From positions 667,640-731,639 of the forward strand of contig CH002344.1 of assembly GCA_000149265.1 (NCBI GenBank): DNA of 64,000 bases, written 5' to 3'. Below are positions 11,901-21,806 of the stretch, piece after piece. Source of the DNA: Ciona savignyi (lineage: Eukaryota > Chordata > Ascidiacea > Phlebobranchia > Cionidae). Positions within the stretch are counted from its first letter, which is position 1, and each line of letters opens with the position of its first letter. The position numbers and the translations under genes were made by a program. Below the pieces are notes generated by a model, which saw nothing but the letters and a program-made list of their open reading frames with translations, did no database searches and was not told the DNA's origin.

Positions 11901-14900
11901 TAAAATGTATTTTTAGATGTTTTAAATTTCATAATATTTTTAAGGCCCGGCCGGTTGGTCTAACGGTTAAGTGCGTCGCCTTTCAATCGAAAGATTGCAG
12001 GTGCGAAACTGGTCGCTAGCTAGTCGGTTGTGTCCTTGAGCAAGGCACTTTACGGACATTGCCTGAACCCAGCGGATTAATGGGTTCTATCAAATTGAAG
12101 GAACGTGTCTATCATATACAACACACTGCAATTACTCCGGTAACCCGACGGTGGGCGCGAGGTGATCTGACGATTTTCCGTGTGATAACCCCCTTGGTTT
12201 TCCCATTCTAGGGGATAAAGATGAATATCCTATCCTATCCTAGGACATTGGTAGCTATAGGAACCCAACTGTAGCGTATACCTTACTGCAAACAGCTGTT
12301 CGTTGATTTTATCTACGGACCAATGTTATTTTCTATAGAAGTCCTATAATTTTATATTGATGTGTTTTATCATTTGTAGTTTTGCTGTTTTTGTTGCTCA
12401 GCATGTTACCGTAAAAAATGACCTATGCGTATTTTACTTTAGTCCGACCCGTTATTATGGTGGGTTATCATACACAACACACCACAATAGCTCCGGTAAC
12501 TCGACTGTAAACGCGAGGTGATCTGACGATTGCCCTTGTGTTAACCCCCTTGGTTTTCCCATTCACGGGGATAAACATGAATATTATATCCTATCCTTTT
12601 ACCTATGTCAACAATTAAAATTATACCAAGTAAGCAATTCAAACCCATTGTCGGGTGGACCAACAATACCCGTGTCGTGACTCTGCTCACATATATTTTT
12701 TCTCTTTTAGACAAAGTGGATTCCCGAACGTTTACTCGCTGATATTGCGAGTTGTTTTCCAAATTGTACCACTGGTAGTGATGGTTGTACTTTATACACT
12801 GATATTCAAAACTGTAAAACGCAGTCATTCCAACATTGATAATCCTAAAATACAAGGTAAGTTATAATGGAGATATGGTATTTACTTTATGTTTTCATAA
12901 GTTTTTAGCTGGAATATTAGGTGTTTAGGGGTTATGGCACGATTGCAGTAAGAAAAATACTTTGTATTTGGTTTTACTATAAAAAATATACAGTTACGTT
13001 AAAACAACCTAATTAAGCCAACGCCTACTTCAGTATTTGTAAATCACTAAAACTTCCCAAACGTACTTCAAAGAAAATTCATTATCACACTCCAGTAATT
13101 AGAGCAGGTATGACAGAAAACTGTAATTGCCTAATGACTATTCATGAAAATAATATATAGTATACAGGTTTTAAAGTAAATAATGATTTTTCCCATGGTT
13201 TTGGTTAGTAAGCCTTCCTCTTAATTAATTAATCATTTAATTTGCAAAACATAATTCAGCAAATAGTTTGATGACGTTTCTGCACTCCGGGGCAACGTTA
13301 AAGGGAGGGAAAGAGAAAAGGAGGGAGGAAAGGAAACTGCCAACCAAAACTATGGAAATTCATTTTAACCATTCCCTAAACACTGATATTCGCCCCAGAA
13401 CTAAACCCAACTACGACCCCTATGTTTAAGACTAGCCCTAATGCCCTTATCTTCATTTTAGTGTGCATTTTTCCTCCTTCCCGCCTTCCTGCTTTCCCTC
13501 CTTTTAGTTTTTCCCCTGCAAACTTCTTTCTAACTTTACGAATCGTTCAGTTGACGAGTGCGAGAGCTACTATAGCACGGACACACGAGGAGTAAACTCT
13601 GTGAGTCAACCTTCGCCAAGTTTTCGCTCCGATCCTTATCAGTTGCGACTGAGTTACGAGACGTCGCCTTCCAGAAGTCCAAGATCGTACATGCGAGAAA
13701 GGTCGCTCGTAAAAAGTAAGTCATAATTAGAAAAATCTGTAATCGAATATAGTACGGTCGTCGGTACCTCTAAATACTACAGGACCGCTTGGATCGCATG
13801 GAGCGCTTGAATCGCTAGGAGCGCTTGGATCGCTTACTATATTTCGTAATTACAAAAGCCATGATATTAATGTCAGGGTTGGGGTTAAAGTTAGTTCTGG
13901 GGTTAAGATTAGTGTTTGGGACAGGGTTAAAATTACTTTCCATATCAATTTGAGTGATCCAAGCGCTCCAAGCGATCCTGTAGTATTTAGAGGCACCCCG
14001 GTCGTGTTGCCTAATGTTTTACGAGATGGATACATATACCTCATAAAAAACTCCTATAAAAACGGCCTTAGTGACAACTTCATTATGGTTTCCGACCTTA
14101 GTCCAAATATGAACCGGGTATACGTCATGACTTGAGAATGATTTAATAAGGTCTAAAGTCAGATCATTGCACACGTTTGCTAAGTGCTGACGAAGAGTTT
14201 ATTTGTCATGGGTTTGCTAATGAGCGTACGCTCTGTATAGTGAATCAAACACCCGTCCTGTTTCCTGCATTTTCATTTAAATAAAGTTTAAGATGACATT
14301 TTCCAATCTTGCCTTTAACATACAGTTCTGTGCCCAACTACAATCGACTGTACGATGCGACAAATTACTATAAAAGAACATATTTATGTATCCTCCTTAT
14401 ATTATATTATAAAAAAACGATAGGTCAGGTTGTAAATGGTATGTTGTATAAGTGTCGGTTTTGTTAACTATTCAATCGTGTATTGCCCACACGCATTCTG
14501 GTATACGTTGTGTAGAGGTATGTCAAATAACTTAACTTCTTTCAGCTGTAAGCACTGACACGCTCGCGTCACCAGCGTGGAGAGACCCTCGGAAAGAAAC
14601 TGAATTACGTCATTTCCAAGAACAATTTCGACTACCTTCTTCCTTCACAAACTCACCAACCACTAAAGGTGTCGAAAATACATCGGATGAGTTGGCGGTT
14701 TTGCCACAGCAGACCACCGTCCCACGACAAGCCAAGCTATGTCGGTCGGTGACTGCAGAGAACATGTTTGAGAAATCCACGAACACTAATTCCAATGCGT
14801 CAGCTAACAAACACTCGGATTTTACAACAAAACATCGTTCGGTTACGTTTTGCAGCTTTGACTTGATAAAGTCGCGATTACCTCCTGAAACATTGAATGA

Positions 14901-17900
14901 AAACGAGGTTCAGTTTTCTGTATCAAACAGCTCTGTTTGTATCACGAGGAGCTCAAGACAAAATAGAGCGATTGAGCGACAGCGCCCTCAGACGTTAAAC
15001 ATATCCGGAGTAATCAAGACGCGAGGGTTCGCTAAAGACAAATTAAACCCCATTTCTCCAGCGTTAGCAAAATGGTAATTAATATATTTCTTATTTACAG
15101 GTTCACTCTTGTCATATTTTCAGTTAGGTAAAAATAACCAAATTAAACGATTAGTTGATTAATTCATATTGGGCCATTTTTTCTATACCTGTGTGATATA
15201 AATTATACATATGTATTTACGTAAGACAAATTACCAGTGCCATTTTAGAATAGAAGACGAAAGGATATTTCTATTTTTTTCCTTTTTACCGATTGGGTGA
15301 AGCACATTTTATCTCCGTTAAATTTATACACAAACAAGAATCCATTTTGGAATGGACAATATTCAGAATCCGTCACGGCCATCGTACGACAAACAAGCCA
15401 TATTACAACGTGTTGTATGTGACTAGGACGCTACTTCACTTTCTAAACAGCCGTTCTTCGGCCGGGTGTGGGCGATGTACGTTAAGTGACTTGTCCAAAG
15501 ACCGTATAGCCAGCGGTTGGTTTCGACTATACAAAAATATGCAATAACTAGATTCACCAACTAATCAGCATATCCTTTCTCAGGGCAACTGCTGAAAACG
15601 TTCCCAACGGTCGCAAATCTTTGAGAAGGTTCTCGATAGCTTTAGGTATAACTCCTTCTCCCCCGAATAACCAGGTAATTTAGTTTACATTTTTATTTTT
15701 ATCCATGTGGATGTAAATGCCCAAGGGTAAACATAACTAGGTCCTACCGGTTAGTCTGGAGGTTTAGTGCGACGCCTTTCAACCGAAAAGTTGCAGTTTC
15801 GAAACTGGTCGCTAGCTAGTCGGTTGTGTTATTGGGCAAAGCACTTAACGGACATTGCCTGTACCCAGCGGCTTAATGGGTTCTACCAAGTTGTAGGAAC
15901 GTGTCTATTATATACAACACACTGCAATATCTCCGGTAACCTGACGGTGGGCGCGAGGTGATCTGACGATTGCCCATGTGTTAACCCCCCTGGTTTTTTC
16001 AATTACCGGGATAAACATGAATATCGTATCCTATCCTAACTATCTCTTTATAGTATTTATCTGCAGTGTTTATCTTTAATATCTACATATCGGTATGTAT
16101 ATTTAAACCAAGCGCTTGGCTTACTTTTCAGGCTCCTGTTTTAAAACGAAGAAAATCAGTTCAGCACGCTAAAGCCCAACGCCAATTGCTGTACATGAGC
16201 ATTACAATATGCGTCGCTTTTGCAGTATGTGCTTTACCAAGGTACATCAGCCATTACCATATTTGATTTGATTTTTTTTCTTATTCTTGATGATTTTTTG
16301 TTTGTTTACATTAAGTAATCTTTGGGAAAATATTATTCGGAAGAATAAGGTTATCCGCGTAGATAGGAAAACGAGAAAGTCGTTATTAATCGTCAGATAA
16401 TGTCGCTAAAACTTCAGGGAGCGTTTTCACACGAGTAATAGTTAGTCCCATCGTCGGGTTGCGAAAGATTTTACAGCGTGTATATTCGAGACGTTTGTTT
16501 AATTAAGCAGAACCCATCATTGCAATGGATTTGTAAAATGCCCTCTAAATGGATTGTACACCCGATTTGCTAGCTACCAGGTTCGATCTCGATATCTTTC
16601 GACTAAAATGCGACGCATTAACTCACCAAGCTATATAGTCTGTTGTATTCTTCTATTGGAGGTACTTGATGGTAATGAATGAATTTAAGGCAAAACACGT
16701 CGGGTTATATAGCAGGAAATACACGCAAAGAATGTTACATACAAAGTTAATGATTATTACACACATGTGGGCATGATTACAGTTGATTACAGGGCACAAA
16801 ATAACTGTCTGGAAACATGCACGTATTACTACAGCGATAGAAATTAACGCATTTTCACAACAGTCGTTCATTTATTTCCCTGTCTGTAAATTAATCTCCC
16901 CGCCTGCTTTGAATGTTTTATGAGTGGGTGTTTTTATATTTCTCTTCTTAAGCAATTTTTGTATTTTTTTCAGTGTGATAATGAATTTGGTTGCGACATA
17001 CGAGGGAATACCTGCAGTGTTCCATATGCTTGGATCGAACTTGGGGTGGTTGAACTCACTGATCAACCCAATCGTCTATGCAGCAATGAATGCTCAATTC
17101 CAGAAGGCTTATTCCAGGTAAATGACGACCTAATGGATTAATATGTTCACTTAGGATAGGATATTCATGTTTAAGCCCGTGAATGGGAAAACCAAGGGGG
17201 TAAACACACAGGCAATCATCCGATCACCTCGCGCCCACCGTCGAGTTACCGAAGCTATTGCATTTTGTTGTATAATTGAGACATTCCACCGACTAGCTAG
17301 CGACCAGTTTTCGTGTACTTTTGGCTAAAAGGCGCCGCACTAAACCACCATACTAACCGGTCGGACGGTATAAAATATATAACGCCATTTAGTAACTTAC
17401 ATAACATAACTGTGGACACGGATGTTATTCTACGGGCATTCGTGATTTAACGATTGTTTTTCCATTTGTTTTTAACGATTGTTCAGTGGTATAACAATAA
17501 TTATCGTATCCTGGCAACAGCTTCGAAAAACGTAATACTGATCGCAATACATTGGTCACATAGACACCAATAGGCTCAATATGTAGACACATGGTTACAG
17601 TCTGTAAGAAATAAATTGGTTCATTGTTTGTCCTTGCTATACGCTTAGTGGTTTTAATGGAATCCGACCCAAACGCTTCTTCTTTTGATATACCTTTAGA
17701 TGGAAGGGTTTTTTAAAATATACGGTATTAATTGATTGAAATTAATACCAAAGGATACATACGTACGTTGTAAACATAAACATAAATATTTTTAAATCTA
17801 CCATACAATACTACATTGTTTAAAAATCTGCAAACGATATATATAATCTAATTGTATTAAACACGAACAAAACATTTTTCAGGCTTTTTACTCGAATTCT

Positions 17901-17952
17901 CAACTGGCTACGGTGTCATCGACGGGTAGGACCGATCAACGCGACAAGATGA
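8906..17952 (+). CDS. Rhodopsin-class GPCR with very long ICL3
   Basis: Eleven exons: 8906-8972, 10036-10173, 10449-10563, 11707-11877, 12711-12856, 13551-13715, 14546-15074, 15584-15674, 16132-16241, 16974-17117, 17883-17952. All phases agree and give 581 aa. The ATG is the first after an in-frame TAA at 8891. Seen: TM1 with GSIGN, TM2 with NLAVID, a TM3 cysteine (STSCEV), NRY in place of DRY at the TM3 end, the TM4 tryptophan, an ECL2 cysteine (GYMCAYSR), the TM5 proline, TM6 with ACALP-like CALP instead of CWxP, and TM7 NPIVY. The NRY motif and TM1-TM3 wording recall the melatonin/Tre1/moody/GPR84-like group; the ligand is unknown. ICL3 is about 290 residues, Ser/Arg-rich, spread over exons 5-9. 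The protein would sit in the plasma membrane and couple to G proteins. Polyadenylation signal at 17995. Confidence 0.9.
9340..9510. mobile_element. Degenerate polypurine-arm MITE
   Basis: Resembles the interior of the MITE at 10590-10825 (CTAACCCTGTCCCAAACACTAATC, then TTTTAGTGTGCAGTTACCCCGATTCTTACC), but its purine-rich left arm is missing. It lies in intron 1 of the GPCR gene. Confidence 0.45.
9873..9946. mobile_element. Short pogo/Tigger-like foldback
   Basis: Begins CAGTAGAACCCCGCTTACC, as in pogo-type termini, and folds back on CGAGTTAGCGGGGTT. A longer related sequence starts at 41350. It lies about 90 bp upstream of GPCR exon 2. Confidence 0.45.
10590..10825. mobile_element. MITE with polypurine/polypyrimidine inverted arms
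   Basis: Left arm GCAACACTAAAAGGAGGGAA, right arm TTTCCCTCCTTCCCACC...TTTAGTTTTCCCC. The middle carries CCCTAAACATTTAATCCC and CCCGAACTCC-type repeats. It lies in intron 3 of the GPCR gene. Other copies: 10927-11133 (inverted), 13288-13518, 63668-63882. Confidence 0.6.
10927..11133. mobile_element. MITE with polypurine arms, inverted copy
   Basis: Reverse-oriented relative to the copy at 10590: AAAACTAAAAGGAGGGCAAG at the left and CTTTCCCTCCTTTTAGTGTTGC at the right, with GTTTAGGGCAGGG inside. The two copies sit head to head about 100 bp apart. Confidence 0.6.
11945..12242 (+). mobile_element. tRNA-related SINE
   Basis: Full-length forward copy in GPCR intron 4, head GGCCGGTTGGTCTAACGG, tail ATCCTATCCTATCCTA. 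Confidence 0.8.
12458..12599 (+). mobile_element. tRNA-related SINE, 3' half only
   Basis: Body and tail (ATCATACACAACACACC...GATAAACATGAATATTATATCC) without the head, about 110 bp before GPCR exon 5. Confidence 0.7.
13288..13518. mobile_element. MITE with polypurine arms
   Basis: Left arm GGGGCAACGTTAAAGGGAGG, right arm CTTTCCCTCCTTTTAGTTTTTCCCC, ending about 30 bp before GPCR exon 6. Confidence 0.6.
13757..14012. mobile_element. MITE with long terminal inverted repeat
   Basis: Left end GTACCTCTAAATACTACAGG followed by CGCTTGGATCGC copies; the right end is the inverse (GATCCAAGCGCTCCAAGCGA, then CCTGTAGTATTTAGAGGCAC). The centre contains part of the polypurine-MITE interior (GGGTTGGGGTTAAAGTTAG). 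A lone terminal fragment occurs at 18212-18262. It lies in GPCR intron 6. Confidence 0.6.
15742..16040 (+). mobile_element. tRNA-related SINE
   Basis: Full-length forward copy in GPCR intron 8, ending about 90 bp before exon 9. Confidence 0.8.
16340..16645 (-). mobile_element. Old, diverged tRNA-related SINE
   Basis: The order of SINE blocks is recognisable (CCCATCGTCGGGTTGCG, AGAACCCATCATTGC, GCTAGCTACCAGGTTCGATC, GCGACGCATTAACTCACCA), but divergence is far higher than in the other copies. Confidence 0.5.
17152..17372 (-). mobile_element. tRNA-related SINE, internally deleted
   Basis: Tail and head are present; about 75 bp around the GGGTTCTACCAAATT block is missing. It lies in the last GPCR intron. 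Confidence 0.7.
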
Positions 17953-17994
17953 TTATTTTTTCCCCTCTATATATTTTTATAGTTATTTTATTGC

Positions 17995-18000
17995 AATAAA
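17995..18000 (+). promoter_or_regulatory. Polyadenylation signal AATAAA (GPCR gene)
   Basis: Canonical hexamer 42 bp after the TGA stop at 17952. Confidence 0.6.
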
Positions 18001-18440
18001 CTGAACCTACATGATGAAACATACGATTCTTTTTATGCTTAGGTTGGATTATTGGGTGTCTGGTTCGTTTATTACTAATTCGACGAAACGTTTAATTAAT
18101 GGTAAACGATCCTATATCCGGCAGATAAATAGTATGATTTTCCACAGATATACTATTTAAATGTATTTATATACCTGCTTGTATTGTCTTATATGTTCTG
18201 GTCGGGGGTGAAGTATAGTAAGCGATCCAAGCGACCCTGTAGTATTTAGAGATACCGCTGGTCGTAACCGGACTAGTTCTTCGCATAATCAATTATATAT
18301 TAAGAGCATAACTCAAATAATAATTTATTTTAGGCTTGCATATTTGTTTACCTGTGACACCAACGACAATTCAATTTTTAAGGGCAATTCTAAAATAGAT
18401 ACAATCTTGTGCAAAGAAGTTTTTAGGATGCAGAAGATAT

Positions 18441-18578
18441 AGTTCGGCCGGTTAGTCTAGCGAAATTGAAGGAACGTGTGGGCGCGAGGTGATCTGACGA
18501 TCGCCCGTATATGTTAACCCTGTTGGTTTTTCCATTCACGGGGATAAACATGAATATCCTATCCTATCCTACATCCTA
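18441..18578 (+). mobile_element. tRNA-related SINE, internally deleted
   Basis: The head start (GGCCGGTTAGTCTAGCG) is joined directly to AAATTGAAGGAACGTG and then to the tail; the B-box part is lost. Confidence 0.65.
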
Positions 18579-18690
18579 TAAGATCGATTAGGCCTATGAG
18601 TTTATAACCGTAGATTGGAAACCCAGGGGCCTCACAAAATGGTTTATAACTCGAGGTTTTGCAAAGCGGATTAATCAGCAGGAAAACACT

Positions 18691-18988
18691 GTCCGGTCCG
18701 ATGGTCTAGCGGTTAAGTGCGTCGCCTTTCAATCGAAAGGTTGCAGGTGCGAAACTGGTCGCTAGCTAGTCGGTTGTGTTCTTGGGCAAGGCACTTTACG
18801 GACATTGCCTGAACCCAGCGGATTAATGGGTTCTACCAAATTGAAGGAACATGTCTATCACATACAACACACTGCAATAGCTCCGGTAACCCGACGATGG
18901 GCGCGAGGTGATCTGACGATTGCCCGTGTGATAACCCCTGGGGTTTTCCCATTCACGGGGATAAACATGAATATCCTATCCTATCCAC
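18691..18988 (+). mobile_element. tRNA-related SINE
   Basis: Full-length forward copy, among the closest to the apparent consensus (GGTCCGATGGTCTAGCGG head, ATCCTATCCTATCC tail). Confidence 0.8.
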
Positions 18989-19070
18989 TGCAATTTACAT
19001 GACTAATGCTCGCCAGACCAACAGGTAAAAGAAGAGTTTTACGTTTCTTGACTAAGCCACGAACTCAATT

Positions 19071-19206
19071 AGTTTAGTTTATTTTTTGTTTACACGATGA
19101 AAACATGAAGTAGGACCTTTTATAAAAATTTGTAAAACGGGAAAAACGCCTAAACGACAGTCGTTAGAACACGTCTAAAAACTTTAAAAAAAACGTCTAA
19201 AAACAC
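19071..19206 (+). repeat. 120-bp interspersed repeat
   Basis: Family starting TTAGTTTAGTTTATTTTTTG, then GACCTTTTATAAAAATTT, ending ACGACAGTCGTTAGAACACG. Other copies: 27131-27243, 27545-27660, 58248-58362 (same strand) and 42611-42712, 50581-50664, 58009-58127 (opposite strand). Too short to code; class unknown. Confidence 0.6.
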
Positions 19207-19796
19207 TAACGAATTGACCAACGAAGTTGCGGCTTGTCTAGAAGAAAACATGTGTGTCCTGCCGCTGATATCCATAACCCCATTAACCGAACACGCTGCT
19301 GTTTATCATCTAACCAAACCTGGTTTTTTAAGTCTTTTATTTATAAAAAATCAGGTATACTGGAATTTGTATGGGTTAAAGTTGCCTCAGTGTATTAAAT
19401 TAGGTTGGTGTAACATCACCGCGTCAGTTGAGTGAATTGTTAATAATTTAGATTTTGTTTTATTCTGAAACCAAAGCCACAAAGAGTGGTAATGACTGAG
19501 TTCTAAACTTTAATTTTGTATAAATTCTATTGTTTAAACGACTTGGGGAAAGCACCGTGATGCCCTTTTGGGGAAAGCACCGTAAAGCTTAGAATTTTGA
19601 ATTTGCCTGAATTGATGCGTGAGAATGCTAAAGAAACTTCCAATACCGAAATCATGGTTGTATCCTAAATATTTTGTAAGCACTGATTTGCCTGGCTAAC
19701 TGTTCCTGTGGGTAAATTTTTTCACTACCAATTTACATCTTAGCACTAAAATATTAACCATAGAAATATTCTTCTTAAGCTAATTTTTTACCAAAC

Positions 19797-20093
19797 AGAT
19801 AGGATAGGATATTCATGTTTATCCTTATCCCCATGAATGAAAAAACCAAGGGGGTGAACACACGGGCAATCGTCAGATCACCTCGCGTCCACCGTCGGGT
19901 TATAGAAGCTTTTGCAGTGTTTTGTGTATGATTTAAACGTTCTTTTAGGTTGGTAGAACCCATTAATTCGCTGGGTTCAGGCAATGTCTGTAAAGTGCCT
20001 TGCCCAATGTTATAACAGACCTGCTAGCTACCAGTTTCGTACCTGCAACCCTTCGGTTGAAAGGTGTCGCACTAAACTGCCCAGACTAACTGG
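19797..20093 (-). mobile_element. tRNA-related SINE
   Basis: Full-length reverse copy with a short duplication in the tail-proximal part (TTTATCCTTATCCCC). Confidence 0.75.
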
Positions 20094-20347
20094 GCGGCAG
20101 ATTTTGCAGACATATATATCTATATCTAGTGTAGTCATCCAAGGTTATATATAAGAGTGATATTACCTTATGTAACTGTTAATTATTCCATGTTAAATGC
20201 TACTTTTATATTTTAAATATAAATAATTTTTAAATGTTTCAGAGTCACTGTAGTATAAAGACAAGTCAACAAGGTTTGAATATGCCAATCATCAGGTATT
20301 CCAAGGGGATATGTGGAAAACAGGTGGTAAGACTTATTCCCAAGATT

Positions 20348-20582
20348 GCCTTTTAAAATAAAGGATGCAGGTACAAAACTGGTCGCTAGTTAGTCGGTTG
20401 TCTCCTTGGGCAAGGCACTTAACAGACATTGCATAAACCCAGCAGATTAATTAGTTCTACCAAATAAAAGGAAAGCCTCAAGCATAGTACGCTGAAAAAT
20501 CTCTCAATGGTGGCCGCAAGGTGATCTGACGATTGCCTGTGTGGTTTTCCTAGTCTCTGTGATAAAATGAATATCCTATCTG
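20348..20582 (+). mobile_element. tRNA-related SINE, diverged
   Basis: Forward copy lacking the start of the head; blocks CTGGTCGCTAGTTAGTCGG and TAAACCCAGCAGATTAAT are recognisable. Confidence 0.6.
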
Positions 20583-21806
20583 CTTTATGTGTGGTGCAGA
20601 AAACTTCCGTATCAACTTCTGCCCTGGTAAAATGGAAAAGTCACACATTGGTAAACGAGGTGTAGAACCTCAGCACAAAGTTAAACAAGGCTTTTGTTCC
20701 AATTGCTTTTAGGTCAAGCAGTGTAATTGTTTTTCAGAAATTGGAGGTCGATACTCCGGGGTAGGAAGTGTCTCATCCTTGGTTGTCTTGGTAGTGAGGT
20801 AAGACGATGCTTGATAAGGTGGATCATCCAATTAATCAATCGAATAAAAACTCCACGTCTTTACATCCAGAATATGCTGTGCGTCCATTGTTTTAAAGGC
20901 AAAGTATACTTTTAGAACTACGAATTCTTTATATCTAATGGAAACTGTTTAAATACAGGTGATAACTTATGAAAACTGTATATGCAGTTTAATATTTGTA
21001 TTCCTAAAAGGGTATTCAGATTTTAAAACAAATAAAAAATCATTCTACAAACTCTATTTTCTAAAAGTAGAAACAACCCAATATTGCTTATAAAACCTAA
21101 TATTGCTTATTCCCAAGCTTGCCCATAGCATGCATGCTTATGTGTTATATAAATAGCTTGTTTTTAAAAATTTTTAAAACCTCGTGGCACACTTGAGAAT
21201 TTCACGGCACCCAGTTGAGAAACGCTGCTTTATAAAGTATCGGGGTCAATTACCAAAATTAAAAGCTTTTATTTGATTGGCGATGTAATTTTCTTTTTAT
21301 GTATTGGACACAATACATACTGCAATCCAGTATAGAAGTTATAACTTTTCTAATATATTATAAATTAGAGATCGAAATTGTGTAAAGATGAATAGTTTTA
21401 TGCTCCAGAATGTTACCGATACATAGCATGATATAATCTCATATTGTAAAAATCAACAATTTGCAAGTAATGCTAGTAAATTCTTAATAATTGTAAAAAA
21501 AAATTTTTTTTGTTTGGTTGTAAATATTCTATTTTACACATGCTTAAAAGTTACTTATTTACTAACTGCAAGTAAATCATTAACTTTTAACTACGCCACC
21601 ATACCGGTCTACCTTAGATACAGAGTTGACCCTTCTTGCAAATAGTGTCTCTTGCCTAATATAGCATTTAGTTATAAATAAGCTCAGAAATTGAAATACT
21701 TATCTAAAGAAACTTTACCAAAAATTTACAAAGTCATTTTGTGTTATATATTAGCATTGGTAATTGTAGCTTATAGGATCTACTAGCTTTGTTGGCTAAT
21801 TCTAAG

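Larger units (their letters stand above)
18001..21806. other. Repeat-rich intergenic region
   Basis: Contains a MITE terminal fragment (18212-18262), four SINE copies, one copy of the 120-bp repeat (19071-19206) and a hAT-like end near 21180-21230. A few blocks with good splice signals (20243-20295, 20600-20626, 20738-20798) do not join into an open frame, so no gene is called. Confidence 0.5.

Noticed and set aside
18691-18765. SINE heads as functional tRNA genes
   Set aside because: A- and B-box-like motifs are present, but the anticodon arm has a six-base stem with a four-base loop, there is no acceptor-stem pairing, and dozens of diverged copies exist; they are SINE promoters.
19214-19435. 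A 73-codon open frame as a gene
   Set aside because: No splice context or recognisable motif; it lies next to an interspersed repeat in AT-rich intergenic DNA.
20243-20798. Three blocks with good splice signals as exons of a gene
   Set aside because: Joining 20243-20295, 20600-20626 and 20738-20798 in the obvious phase produces an early stop, and none shows family resemblance.
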